Assembly (NCBI GenBank): GCA_009599575.1
Contig: VWND01000015.1
Location: forward strand, 868,001-932,000
DNA: 64,000 nt
Origin: Blumeriella jaapii
Lineage: Eukaryota; Ascomycota; Leotiomycetes; Helotiales; Drepanopezizaceae
Direction of reading: 5' to 3'
Below, one piece after another: positions 1 to 11,893 of this stretch. The notes under the pieces were generated by a model. It searched no databases, had not been told where the DNA came from, and saw nothing but the letters and a program-made list of their open reading frames with translations. The translations under genes and the position numbers were made by a program. Every line of letters begins with the position of its first letter. Position 1 is the stretch's first letter.

Positions 1-1501
1 CTCCGTAAATTTTGGACTAGAATTTATAGGCCTTTCCAAATTCTTGATTGACTAAAAATCCTCTGAGCTAGCGTCAGCTGCTTTTGTACAAAGTGTAATT
101 TTTCTGAATTTTGGAAATGAAAAAAACGGGCAGAAGTTCTTTCTGTATCATGAAATATCAACAGCTTAACAGGTTGTTGTCCAGCATTACTGGACAAAGT
201 CACTGACTGTTGTTTCTCAGAACACATTAGCCAAACCCCCGGCTCTTTTATGTTCGGGGCTCGCTAATACACTGGAACTGGATGTCACTTCTTGTCAAAA
301 CAATTTGTAGTAAATAGAAATGGATGTATCCATGAAGTATCGAGTTACATTCAAACGTATGGCAAGAATTGCGATAGAACCCTAGGGTAATTATTTGGTT
401 TATAGAAATACGACAGAACTTCATGTGCAGAATGATACATAGAGGACTTGATTCAATTGTGCAATTCAGCTCTTTTCGCTTCGATTACGAAGTCATTGTT
501 GAGTAAAAATTTGATAAGAGTTCGCGCATGATAATCAACGCAACTGAGTTTTTTCACTTATGAGGAGCTCAAACTCAAATGTGCTTGCTGCTCGCCAAGC
601 TCCTGGAGAAATCGGAGCCTACTCATCCTCAAAGGTACTGTACACAGTATATACCATCGTATGTAACATTCTCAAGCAGCCTATCGCACATAGGATAAGT
701 ACTCGTAGGAGCAATTGGCTTTCGAGGATTGTATCCATTCAGTTCATTGCAATTATGCACGAGAAGCCGCAAACGGAAGAAGATTTTCGGGTTGTGGGGT
801 ACCCTTGAACGCACCGAGACTGTGACAACATTCACAAGGCCCTTGACAAAGCTTCCTCGATAGATATCGGCCCAGGGTAACAGTCTGCGAAGCACTCACT
901 TCGATGACCAGCAACGAATGGGTATAGTTCCGCTTCGAGAAAACTTCAAGTGTATCCTTTCCACCAACACCCGCGGATTGGACCCGCCAGCATCTCAGAG
1001 GTAGAGAGGCTGGTACGAATTATGTCTACACTTCTATGCGAAGCTGAATTTTGCAGCCGAGAATGCCTGCAATACTTCTACAGGCCAACCATGCTTGAAT
1101 GCAGACCTGGACCTTGGCGACCAACGCGGGCCATTGGCTTTAGGCAAATTATGGACGCCGTCACAATCGTCAGCTGTTCTGCGATTAATCGTCGGAGCTT
1201 GCCTCGAGACTTCTTTCATGAGGCCCAACTGTGCCACCACCAAGCCATCATAGCCGGTCGACCCGTCCTTTTTGCTCTCTACTCTGTGTTTATCGTACGA
1301 AGTATGTATCCATCACGCGAAACTCAAGACGGGAGCTAAGCCAGATTAAGTTCTTCCATTCTACCCATTAGTTGACAAGTGATAGCCGGTCTGCTTGCCT
1401 CTTCTATCCGTTGGCCGGCTATCAGAGTCTTGGTGACGCCCGCCTAGTTGAATGAATGAATGCAACTGCAACTGCTACTGCGTCGCTTTCTCTCGTTCAA
1501 G
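1..1501. other. Gene-free 5' region
   Basis: I see no convincing gene here. Open frames of 67-129 codons exist on both strands, but none shows a recognisable domain, a signal peptide, or splice sites linking it to another coding stretch. The last part is the promoter and leader of the alkaline phosphatase gene. Confidence 0.5.
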
Positions 1502-3699
1502 ATGGTTTCGGTTTCTAGAACTGTATTGTGGCTGGCGTCCATCGCTTTCACAGCTGCACAAACATTCCAGCGTCTGGGAGCCTGTCCGAGTCTGGGCTGC
1601 GTGCTGCCTCCAGACCAGACGGATTTCCTTGCTGGACAATACTTTGATATCCGCGTAGAAGTCAGTAGAACTCCATCAGCAAGTCGGGAAGCTTTTCTAA
1701 TCGTGCGCCAGGTTCATGCTCCGCTCAATGGATCCGAGGCCAATGGGGGAATCCCAGACCCAAATTTCAGCTTGACAATCGCGAAAGCGGGTGAAGCATC
1801 TCAGGTGGTGACGAGCTTCTTCGGCATCCCTGAGCCAGCCCTAGAGCAATGGAACTTTACTTGGTATGAGGACCTCTTCGCACAAGATGCCCATAAGCCA
1901 TCTGTGGTCCGCGTGACATCCAAGATTTATCGACGGGTTGCTCTCTATGAACCTGGAGAGTATGTTGCAACACTACATTACTACAACGACACCCAAACTG
2001 TTGCCAACTGGCTTGTCCGCCCTCTCCAGGAGCAAAAACGGGCCAAGAACGTCATCCTCTTCATCGGTAAGCTCGCAAAGTCTTTGAGTGAGGAAATTGT
2101 TAACCGTTTCCGAGGTGATGGCATGACCACCAACATGATTACCGCTGCTCGACTGATCGGTCACAAGAGCATCAACGGGAAGTATCAAACCACGATGCAG
2201 ATGGACAAGTTTCCAGTAGTGGGACATCAAATGGTGAGATTGAAGCTTCCTGTGGCCGTTTGGAGATCTCAGTGTTGACTTGCAAAGACACATTCGCTTG
2301 ATACCTACATCACTGATTCTGCAAACTCTGCCTCAGCCCTGTACTCCGGCCACAAGTCCAGCGTGAACGCCATGGGAGTCTATGGGGACTCCAGTCCAGA
2401 TCCTTTTGATGATCCCAAGGTCGAGACAATCGTTGAGTTGCTCACTCGTATCTGGGGCAGTGCTATTGGAGTCGTCAGTACCGCCTTCATGGCTGACGCT
2501 ACCCCAATCGCTCTCACTGGACACTCCCGAGCCCGCGCGGAGTATGGCGCCCTGATTGAGCAATCTCTTCGCGGCGTTCGGAACTACACCTGGAGCAACT
2601 ACACGGGAGCCGATGTGTTTTTCGGGGGAGGTGCCGAGCAATTCATCGCTGGTAAGGGCTCTTACCAAGGGAGGGACTATTATGAAGAGTTCAAGAGCGA
2701 GGGATATGCGGTTTCGATGAACAAGACCACCCTCGAGGCTCTGGGGAACGACACCAAGGCACTCGGGATTTTCTGCACTTCCAACCTGCCAGTGTGGTTG
2801 GATCGCAACATCTACACTGGAAATCTCAACCGGACCACCAACCATCCCTCAGGCAACAAGGTTCCTGCGCTGGACCTTCCAGGACTCAAGGACATGACTC
2901 TCAAGGCTATTGATATTCTCCACAAGCGAGGTGGAGAGAAGGGATTCTTCATGATGTCCGAGGCCGCGTCCATCGACAAACAGATGCACTCGTTGGACTA
3001 CGACCGCGCACTCGGCGATCTACTGGAGCTAGACGACACTGTCCGGGCCACAGTTGAGAAGTTGAAGGCCCTGGGAGAACTCAACAACACCTTGATCATC
3101 GTCACCGCCGACCACGGCCACGGCTTCGACGTCTACGGGTCCGCAGATACGAAGTATCTCAGCTCCAAAGCCACGGACCGCGAGAAGCGGGGTGCGATTG
3201 GCGTCTACCAACACTCGGGACAATCCCAATACACCGTCCCCAATGCCAGCATCTCATACAACACCGGTGTCCATTTTCCCGTCAACTGGGACCCCAGGTA
3301 CACACTGGCACAGGGGCCCGCCGCTCACCCAGATGTTCGTGAGAACTACCGGGTGCACAAGGACGGCCCACGTCAGCCAGCGACCAACATCTCTGGCATG
3401 CCCGCCACGGATTACTATGTCAATCCTGCCGACAACCCCGACGGGTTCGTTATCAACGGCACCATTCACACGTTGGTTGCCCTCCCCCCAACCTTTGACG
3501 CCGCGCTGATGACTGTCTCCCTAGTTCCGAGAGCCAAGGCGTCCACTCGCTCACTGATGTTCCCGTCTTCGCTATGGGGCCCTGTCAAGAGCTCTTCGGT
3601 GGCGTCTATGGCAACATCGACGTGTTTTTCAGCATGGCTGAGTGCTTAGGTCTGGCTCGCGGGAGCGACAGCCCTGGGAGCTCCTCCGCTCTTCGATAG
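1502..3699 (+). CDS. Secreted alkaline phosphatase family protein
   Basis: Hydrolyses phosphate monoesters outside the cell or at the cell surface (family knowledge). Proposed exons are 1502-2066, 2115-2233, 2288-3471 and 3525-3699, giving 680 residues in frame. An upstream ATG at 1460 adds 14 residues; I chose 1502 because the protein then opens with a classic signal peptide (MVSVSRTVLWLASIAFTAA). Family motifs are visible: KNVILFIGDGM spanning intron 1, DSANSASALYSG with the nucleophilic serine near residue 239, TADHGHG near residue 501, and the final metal-ligand histidine in GVHSLTDVPVFA. The last motif is in another frame and is reached only through a 53-base intron with a weak donor (GTTGGT). 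Several N-glycosylation sequons are present. No phosphate-regulation motif was identified. Confidence 0.88.
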
Positions 3700-5369
3700 G
3701 TGAGGTAGCTAGTTTACGCTACCCCAATCTTTCGTCTTAGATTCCAGCGTGGAGTGTGGGCTGGCAGCTAGGTCGTACTGGGCTGGTAGAGTACCTCGCC
3801 ATCTAGCTTAATATACTGCTCAAGAACAATTCGTAAAAAGCCCAAGCGTCTCCGGCCCAAGTACGTGTCTGGACATCTTCACTTCCACGTTAGCAGGTCA
3901 CTTCCCAAAATGTTCGAAATGAGGGCTTTGGGTACGGAAAAGGGGAAGCGAGCTCTCTCGAGCTCCCACCACTAAGCTCTGAAGCCGAAGACATTCGAGA
4001 CACTGCTTTCGCAAGCAGTTGGCTGATCTGGACAGAACAATGAGTTGAGACCTGATGTCACTACGGGGGTGTGGAAACTGACCGGGACGTCTGATACTGT
4101 CTCTTTTGGTTTCCTGGAGTCTCGGGAGCAAAGTCTAGCTGCGGAGGGGGCCTTGCGGTGGCTATTGTGAGGTCACGTGGTCTGCTCCGCAAGTGGTTCC
4201 ATTGTCCACACAGCAGATTGTTGGTACAGTATCACGCCAAGTTCAAACACGCCGACGCCAATCTCCAATGCTCATGCGGCACACGTAAAGTGCCTTTCCA
4301 TATCGTGCTTTGCGAAAGGTCTCGAAAATCGCTTCCGACACTGGCTTGAAAAGCTTCGAGCTCGCTGACCTTTGCGAGGGATTAGAGTTCTACTCGTCGA
4401 GCTGCACGCCGTAGAGCAGCGCGGTGTCGTCCCGGGGGATAAGTCTGTGATGTTGTGTTTATTTGGACTGACGTGTTCTGATCCTTGTATTTTGGTTTCT
4501 CGGTAAGTTGTTCACGTTTGTTTGTTTTTCTGTACTGTCGCTTTTGAGAGAGCATGCATCCCCTGCCAGCTAGCCACACTGCTTTCTAGCTTCAACAGCT
4601 TTTCGAAATTCTCAAAGCTCTGTGGAGCCTTCATCGAGGGTTTTATTTCAATTTTCAAAGAGCACTATCCCGCCTTTGATACATCTGCTCCCTTCCGGAT
4701 CTTGAGTATGTGTAAAGTCCTCAGCGTAGCACGTTTCCAATGCCCTACGGGAGGCTTGAGGTAGTCTGGTTTCACTGGCCCCTCCAGAAGTCAAACACTA
4801 TCATCATCATCACCCTCATCATTGTCCACACAGGTAGGAATCACGATGATGTGTTGATATTGACAAGAAGACGATTGATCTGGGGAGACTGGCTCTGTGC
4901 AACCTCCCCGCCTCTTCTTGCAGCCAAACAAAAAGCATCGAGACGAGTTTCAACTGTAAACTCAGGATCCCGTTGTATTTGAAAACAAAAGAGTTGCCGA
5001 TAGATCTGAGTGCTACCGGATGTTGAAGCTACGACAGCTTGCGTTGCTACGATACATGCTATTCCCGTATTGTAAGAAGTCCCAAGAAAAAAAGGAGAGG
5101 AAGGCCATCGGTTAGCTTGATCTTGTCACTTGACGACATCGGAGATTAGTTGCACTTTCGGGCTTATTAAGAACGAAGAATCACGAAATCTGGTGTAAGG
5201 GTTTCGTTTGAGAAGTTATAGCAAAACGACTGAACTTGATTGATTAAAAACAGAACTAAAGCAGCTAACATTGAACAACCGACACCCCAATTCTCCCACA
5301 ACTCCCAAAACCATTTTCAACCCGTCCCAGAACATAACAGAGAATATCGACATAGCTCAGTCTTCACCC
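3700..5369. other. Gene-free intergenic region
   Basis: This region separates the phosphatase 3' end from the 3' end of the minus-strand nuclease-fold gene. Only short open frames without recognisable domains are seen; base composition becomes AT-rich after about 4980. It should hold the two convergent 3' UTRs. No repeat or RNA gene was recognised. Confidence 0.5.
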
Positions 5370-6335
5370 TCATGGTGTAGATGCAACATCGAAATCTGCC
5401 ACCACCGCCTGATGACTACTGATGATCATCTCTCTCGTTTCTCCCATCGCCAACGGATTAAATTTGCTTTTGAATTCCACCTTGTTGCTCACAGCATGAA
5501 AATCTGTTGCGTTCATGTAATAATTTAGGCCGTAGCCTGTCCACGTGTAATCTTTCCGTTCTCGAGCGCCCCCGCCGTAGGAAGTGTAGGTAAACAAATC
5601 CTCCTGCGTCCTAACATTGGGGTGCTTCGCGAGGTCCGTCATGTTTTTTCCTTCGAGAAATTTTGTGAGGTGTCCACCCTTATCAGGTTGTTCGTGGAAG
5701 GAACCGAGCAGAATGACACCCGAGGCCAGCATGGTATACTGATCTTCGACCCTACGCATCATTTCTGTCATCTCGTACTCACGGATACTCGCACTGAACG
5801 GGTTGAGATCGACATTGGCAGCGATGAACCTGCTGCCGGTTACGATGTCTTTGAAGATAGCAACAGTACAAATGGCTAACGCGGATGGCCGGAACGCCCA
5901 AACTCCCTGGAGTTCGAACTCCTTGGTGTTGTAGAAAAACGGGTTGGTATTGTCGTTCACAGTTTGAGGAAAATTAGGGTCGAAGGGTGCTATACTCTCC
6001 CAATTTTTGCCGAGAGCCTTCTCGAAGCTCTTCCGTTCTTTATAAGGGAGTCCTTGCAAGGCAATAATCGTAGGTCCCCTCTTCTCACAAGAAGGAATCC
6101 AGCAGCTCGTTTCAACAATAGTCTTGAGTTGATTGATAACGTGAGGCTTTCGGCAACTTTCGGACACGCCAACGTTGCACCTTTTTCCCGTCCATCTGGT
6201 CTCCCCAACTAATTGTTGTTTTTTCGGGACCGCGTCAACGTTAAAAGATACTAATCTTATTCGATTGAAGGACCCTTGTGAAAAAGCGGAGGTGCCCGCA
6301 AGCAGGAAAGCGGCAAAGAGAGTAGAGAAGTGCAT
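5370..6335 (-). CDS. Secreted endonuclease/exonuclease/phosphatase-fold protein, catalytically degenerate
   Basis: A single exon encodes 321 residues. It starts with a signal peptide (MHFSTLFAAFLLAGTSAF) and should be secreted. The order of segments matches the DNase I-like (EEP) superfamily: RLVSFNV at 28, GETRW at 44, RKPHVINQL at 62, IIALQG at 90, NPFFYNT at 131, ANVDLNP at 173, VILLGSFHEQP at 207, and SSHQAVVADF at 306. However, family catalytic positions are changed. The metal-binding Glu of LQE is Gly, the His of NTHL is Asp, GDFN reads GSFH, and SDH reads SSH. Only the final His and the early Asn remain. The fold is probably kept while hydrolysis is lost. Neighbours give no functional hint. 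Alternative: a new active-site arrangement. Confidence 0.8.
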   Translation of the reverse strand: MHFSTLFAAFLLAGTSAFSQGSFNRIRLVSFNVDAVPKKQQLVGETRWTGKRCNVGVSESCRKPHVINQLKTIVETSCWIPSCEKRGPTIIALQGLPYKERKSFEKALGKNWESIAPFDPNFPQTVNDNTNPFFYNTKEFELQGVWAFRPSALAICTVAIFKDIVTGSRFIAANVDLNPFSASIREYEMTEMMRRVEDQYTMLASGVILLGSFHEQPDKGGHLTKFLEGKNMTDLAKHPNVRTQEDLFTYTSYGGGARERKDYTWTGYGLNYYMNATDFHAVSNKVEFKSKFNPLAMGETREMIISSHQAVVADFDVASTP

Positions 6336-7859
6336 GTTGAGGGAATGTAAATGATGGTTGGTTGTGAATAGCGAAAAACCAGTGGGCGGCGAGTAGAATT
6401 TGTAGTGCTTGCTTCGTCATTGTCTGCTTTGCCTTCTCGGAGATCGACGACATCTAGAAGCAACGAAATGGGCCAAGAAGAAGCAATACTCGTCTATTGG
6501 TCTATTAACAACAAGAAGGATTGTCGCTATTGTGAAATAAGCAAGCGTCGCAACACAATGCGGAAGAGCAGGATCAATGAAGCCTGCGCGTCTTTCGGCC
6601 CCCTGCATGCTGAAGTAGGTCTCCCATGACAAGGTATCTTTATCTCAACCTGAATTGACAGCGACTTTCCATCCTCTTGGTATTGTTGTGATCCATAAGT
6701 AGTACATTTCCAATTATTTAATTGCACGGTGGGGTAGCCAGCAGGGGTGTGTGCTGTGGATGCCGGTATATACGCACCGTAGGAATAGCAGGATTCAATC
6801 TCATTTCGCATTCATAGCCCAACGGGCCCACCGACGGGGGCCAAAAGTTAAAAAGCATTTATTCTTGAAATGTATCCCACCGCGAAGTGGCCGGCGTTGG
6901 CCGTGCATTGGCTGATGAAGATAGATCTTGTATAAGTCTTATACACAACAGCGAATTCCTCATCCCCAGAGTGTTGCGCCATTCGATGCCTGCGAGCATA
7001 TCCGCTTCTACAGATCAAGCTTTTCCTTCCTGGAAAACGAGCAACCGGCTGCCTGGAGCTGGAAGGGATGTGATCTGTGATCCCTCGGCCTGGACCGTTC
7101 TCATCGTTTTCGAGGGTAGGTGGGTGCCTTTCGACGGACGGAATTCATACCAGCAACATTAGTGTCAGATGTTAAGGGAAATCCTCTCGCCAATGGAGAA
7201 TTCTACGCAGGCTATATTCTGAATCTTTCAAGACACAATCGATTAAACCACCTGGATCGTTTTTCAAAACGCAAAGCCAACGTTTGAAAATCATGGAATT
7301 TGATATTCGGCCATTTGACCCCTTTAGCTCGGCTATCTGTGGCAACTGCCCCTCGCTTAAGCGCATACATCACGCATTACTATGGAGCTCCCTCCCGAAG
7401 GCAGACGCAATATCGCCAAGCTAAATTCAACTTATTAAGTGTAGCAGGCGAAAGTAGAGTCCAGGTTCAACGATTTTTATTTGGCTATTTTGATTTTATC
7501 CCAATATTTCCGAAATCCCTTTTCAGCTTTCACCACCGCCGTTGCGTGGTTTTCCACAGTAGCAGCTAACCGATATCAAAAGATAGTACACAATACAATC
7601 CGAATGTAAAAAGCGGCCGTAACGCACTTGGGAAATGCACAGATTTTGCGACGTTGATTTGATTAACTAGCTTGGCTGTGTTCCTTTTATCCTATATCTT
7701 GGCTGCCTGGGGAAGGGGGGGGTGCAAGGACCTTCTGGCAGGTACAGTACTGTACTGTCGAATCTAAGTGCTTGTACTGTAGGAAGACAGCTTCTTTCAT
7801 GACATTTGATTCCTCTAGCCCCCATTGATTGATCTTCTTCCCTTGTCTAAAGTACACCT

Positions 7860-8540
7860 GCCGCCCTTCGGGCTTCGGGGTGCGAGGTCGAGGTCGACGA
7901 CGACCTCGTGGGCTAGACTCGATGCTTGTGGGTGGTGCATTATACGAGCCTCCAGCTCTTTCGCTACAGTACCATGATCTCTTTCTCCTGCGGCAAAGAA
8001 AAGTCTAGAGAGCCAAAATGAAGCAATCGATGCGTGGCGACCTGGCCCAGGTTTTCCTCACCGGCGACCCGGGCCCTTTTCTTTTTTAACGATTACGTAC
8101 AGGAAAACACCGCGACCGGTCTGACGAAGACATGTTCACTGAGCATGTCAGAGGGATTGTAACTAAAGGAAAAGTGGCGGTACGAACACGGCCGAAGGCT
8201 GCTATCTCCGAGAAACAATTCGGTGTCGCTAACTCACGGAGGAGGGTTTGGAAATGCTTTCGGAAATCGCAAGAAAGCTGCGCTACCGCGGGATTTACAA
8301 ACCCGGGATCTACGTGTTGGAAAAAAAAAAGCCTTTTCATAATCGGGGTTCTTACTCGTGAGGGAGTATGCGTGATGGTCACAGAAGGATCGCGTACACG
8401 TAAGCGAGGCAGGCTGTTGACCAACACCAAGGTTGGAATACAGTACCAAGATTTGCAAGATGGGATTTACAGTACCCGCCGCCACAGGAGGACGTTTGTG
8501 GGTAGCGATCAAATCCTTGCGAAGCAGCGTGATCCGAACA
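7860..8540. repeat. Diverged dispersed repeat, copy A
   Basis: Shares ordered blocks with 16045-16935. These include a GCCGCCC...GCGAGGTCGACGACG block, GGGCTAGACTCG(A/G)TGC, a TCGAT(G/A)CGTGGCGAC block, CGAGAA(A/G)CAA(T/C)TCGG, ACCGCGG(G/A)AT...CCCGGGAT, and a following poly-A/T and TTCTTACT-like block. Order and orientation are kept but the spacing differs, so the two are likely decayed copies of one element. No coding capacity survives in this copy. Identification is by eye only. Confidence 0.55.
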
Positions 8541-8742
8541 GAAGATGACATTGTGACATTCTGACATCTTTTAAAGAGCCTCTTGTCTTGGCTTACTGTA
8601 CTGCAAAGTCGGTTCGAAGAGCAGATTCGTCCAAATTGCAAGATCCAAGATTCGTTGCTATGTGTACATTTCTTCTGTCCTCCTAACGCCCCTCTCTTTC
8701 TCCAGCTATCCATTCCTCGCCCCTTCTCTTACCCTTGCCTCT

Positions 8743-8769
8743 CCCCCCCCCCCCCCCCCCCCCCCCCCC
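8743..8769. repeat. Poly-C tract (27 bases)
   Basis: An uninterrupted run of 27 C on the plus strand, i.e. poly-G in the transcript of the alcohol dehydrogenase gene, beginning 48 bases beyond its stop codon. Its exact length is unreliable in most sequencing chemistries. Confidence 0.9.
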
Positions 8770-8817
8770 ATCCCCATCCATCTCTCCTCCCCCCGAACAC
8801 GGATCACCTGCCCCAGC

Positions 8818-10526
8818 TCACAGACCATGCTCCGGCACAAAAACCACCTTCTGGACCTGCATCCTGTTAAAGATGTCGTAGCCCTCGACGGCCTGGCTAA
8901 GCGGCATGAACTTATCCGTCATGAAGCTGTTTTCCGACCGGCGGGTGTGCATTAGTGAGCTTTTCTCTTCTCTTCTCATCTCTTTTCTCTTTTCAAGCTA
9001 TCCTGTGGTGGACAGAAATGAAAGGGGGGGGGAGGGGAGGGGAAGAAGGAGAGGGGGAAAGGGGCGTACTCAAGCTTATCCTGGTGTTTCTGCAGCATCT
9101 TGAGCGCTTCGGGGAAGAGACCTACGGTTGGGGGGGTGGTCGTTAGCTGCTGCTGGCTTTGCGTTCGTCCGCACAGAACACACACATCTCATGTCCTCTG
9201 CCGGCTGCTCAGGTGGAGATGGTAGGTAGAGGGGAAAAGAGAGGGATAGCACAAGAGAGAGGAGGAAGGAGAAAGAGTAGAGGGTCTCGGAAAAGAAGAT
9301 ACGGGAGGAAGAAGAACAGCCACTCACTCCTCACCGGACACCTCCCCATCTGCACCCTCAGATTCTTCCCATAGGCCTCATTCCCCGTCCACGGCACGTC
9401 CGCATTGTGCACGCCGAAACTGCTAAGGACGCCCCACGGCCGGAGCAGGTCGAAGGCCGTCCGCAACGCATCGGCGTGCCCAACGCCCTCGATGACGGCG
9501 TCGGCACCCCGCCCGTCCGTCAACTCCCTCACGCGCTTCTCCAAGCCCTCGCGATGCTTCTCGTCGTTCCACGGCTCGGCGCCCAGCGTGCGCGCCAGCT
9601 CGAGCCGGCTCTCGACGCGATCGACGGCGATGACGGCCCGCGGCTGGAACTCCAGCACGTTGATCAGCGCGCACAAGCCGACGGGCCCGCAGCCGATCAG
9701 CACGACGACGCTCTCGCGCGGGTCCAGCCCGCGCGGGTCCGGGAAGGCGTTGCGCGCGGCGAAGAAGCCCGTGGGGAAGATGTCGGCCATGAGGACGAGC
9801 TTGCGCTCGTCGATGCCCGGCGGCGCCGTGACGGCCGTCGCGTCGGCGAGGGGCACGCGCAGGAACTCGGCCTGGCCGCCGTCGAGGCCGGGCGAGCCGA
9901 AGAGCTGGCCCCGGGCGCAGCGCGACGAGAAAGCGCGCGTGCAGTAGAAGCAGGCGCCGCAGGAGACGGTGAAGGGGAGGACGACCGTGTCGCCGACGTG
10001 GTGAGAGCGGACCGCGCTGCCGATTTCGATGATCTCGCCCGTCGTCTCGTGGCCCTGGTGGTGTTGATATCAGTATGGCTTGCGTCGGGGGGTGGATGAG
10101 ATACCGTCAACTCACCATGATGAAATCCGTCTTACTCGCCTGATGGCCGCGGAAAACGTGAAGCTCGCTATGAAATGTCAGTCTCATCTCTTATCTCTCA
10201 TCTTTCTCTCCCTCTCTCTCCCTCTCTCTCCCTCCCTCTCCCTCTCTGCCTCTCTCTCCCTCTCTCTCTCTCTCTCCCTCCTTCTCCCTCCTTCTCTCTC
10301 CCTCGTCCTCCCACATCCCCCTCCCCCTCCCAAAAGCACCGCCCTCCCTCGAAAAGACGCAAAAGAAAACCACAGAAACACACCTCCCACAAAGCGCCGA
10401 GTAGCGCACCCTGATCACGACATCCGTCGGCTCCTGGATCGTCGGCACGGGGCGGTCCAGCAGCGCGACCTGCAGCGGGCCCTGGAAGACCACGGCCTTC
10501 ATGGTTTTCGGAGGGGCGGCGGACAT
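8818..10526 (-). CDS. Zinc-dependent alcohol dehydrogenase (GroES-like, MDR superfamily)
   Basis: Medium-chain zinc alcohol dehydrogenase of 360 residues, NAD(P)-dependent oxidation of an unknown alcohol or hemithioacetal. Exons on the minus strand are 10384-10526, 10116-10167, 9328-10054, 9070-9121 and 8818-8926. Phases agree and the sum is divisible by three. Visible motifs: catalytic-zinc segment YSALCGSELHVFRGH spanning intron 1 and GHETTGE; structural-zinc cysteines in SCGACFYC...SSRC; the Rossmann glycine motif LIGCGPVGL; the typical C-terminus MPLSQAVEGYDIFN. Introns are long for this window (216, 61, 206, 143 bases). The longer ones are purine-rich in the sense strand, intron 1 being largely GA repeats. 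Similar enzymes are often annotated glutathione-dependent formaldehyde dehydrogenase-like; substrate cannot be told here. Confidence 0.9.
10190..10310. repeat. Polypyrimidine (CT/CCCT) tract within an intron
   Basis: About 120 bases of almost pure CTCTCTCC repeats on the plus strand, inside intron 1 of the alcohol dehydrogenase gene. The transcript carries the GA-rich strand. Polypurine-polypyrimidine tracts of this kind can adopt triplex structures in vitro. Confidence 0.85.
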
Positions 10527-10940
10527 GTTGTGTTTGCGAAGTGGTGGGTTGCGTTTGTTTGGGCGAGATGTCTCTTGGCCGCTTCGTTCGTCGCTTGGTC
10601 TTGCTGTTGATTTCGCTTAGAGGGTGGTGCGGCTTTGATTCTCGATGAGGAAGCGAGATGCATGCGCGTCTTTCTTCTTCCTCTTCCTCCTCTTCTTCTT
10701 CTTCTTCTTTTTCTTCTTCCTCTTCTTCCTCTTCTTCCTCCTCCACCTCTTCTCAACCGGTAGACAAATCCAACAGGTACAGTACAGCAAGAAGGTCGGT
10801 CACCCAAGCCAGGCCCCTCGAAACGGCCGCACTCGTAGAGAAGAGCACTCACTACCTACTGCGTGTGCCGTACGTCCAGTGCACACAGCTTCACACACGG
10901 GATCTGCCAATCTGACGTCCAATGCCTCAACTCAAAAGAA

Positions 10941-10971
<31 letters not shown>

Positions 10972-11450
10972 GAGTCAAAGTCAGGAAGCGGAAGCAAAAA
11001 CAAAAACAGCGGGCGAAAGAAAGGAAAAGAAAAGAGGGAGGGGGGGTTACGCGGGGTAAATAGGTAGCTTCCTAAGGTACCTACCGACCTAGATACTGAC
11101 TGTACTGTACTGTACGTAACGCCGAGGCAGTTCGCAGCGGCATGTTCGGGTACAGGAGGTATGTACACATACAGTAAGGACACTGTACGTACATACTCTT
11201 CTGTTTGCACTGTAAACACTACAAAACCCATCCACCTCTTCATTCATCCACCCACCCATCCAACCATCCATCCACCCACCCATCCCTCAATCGCACTACC
11301 AAACCCATCCATCCATCCACCCACCCATCCATCCACCAATCAGCCAGCCATCACATCACATCACAGTACATACATACAAACAAGCGACAAAAAACACGCA
11401 GATGGCGAGAAGAAAGAAAGAAACACAAACCGGACGAATGGCACACTTTA

Positions 11451-11576
11451 AACTATACTGTACAATACTATACTGTACTATACTATACTATACTACACTG
11501 TACTACACTGTACTGTACTATACTATACTATACTACACTGTACTGTACTGTACCTACCTACCTACCTACATGTACC
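11451..11576. repeat. TACTGTAC/TACTATAC short tandem repeats
   Basis: A run of alternating TACTGTA and CTATACTATAC units, ending in CCTACCTACCTACC. TACTGTA also occurs singly or in short clusters across most intergenic regions of this window, but this is its densest array. Confidence 0.85.
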
Positions 11577-11715
11577 TTATCTACCCAGACGAGAGGGATG
11601 GAAGAGGGGGAGGGGGAGGGGGAGGAGGAGGAGGCTACACGAGAACGAAAGCGAGCCGAAGAACAGAGAGAGAGCGCCCACACAGAGACGCATCGCCGTG
11701 AGACGGGAGGAAGAG

Positions 11716-11746
<31 letters not shown>

Positions 11747-11794
11747 AAGAGAGAGAGATCGAAGATAGCCTGTGCTGGGATGGAGCCATAGATG

Positions 11795-11893
11795 TAGCAG
11801 TGGCAGTAGCAGTGGCAGTAGCAGTGGCAGTGGCAGCAACAGTGGCAGTAGCAGTAGCAGTGGCAGTAGCAGTAGCAACAGCAACAGCAATAG
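11795..11893. repeat. GTGGCAGTAGCA minisatellite
   Basis: About 100 bases of six-base units alternating GTGGCA and GTAGCA, decaying to AACAGC. The repeat reads through in several frames as Val-Ala or Ser-Gly polymers, which explains the long but meaningless open frames over it. Confidence 0.85.

Larger units (their letters stand above)
6336..8817. other. Intergenic region with a dispersed-repeat copy
   Basis: No supportable gene. A GC-rich then AT-rich segment at about 7860-8540 is a diverged relative of 16045-16935 (listed separately). TACTGTA-type motifs occur near 7746 and 8596. A run of 27 cytosines at 8743-8769 lies just past the alcohol dehydrogenase stop codon, in its presumed 3' UTR. 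Confidence 0.5.
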
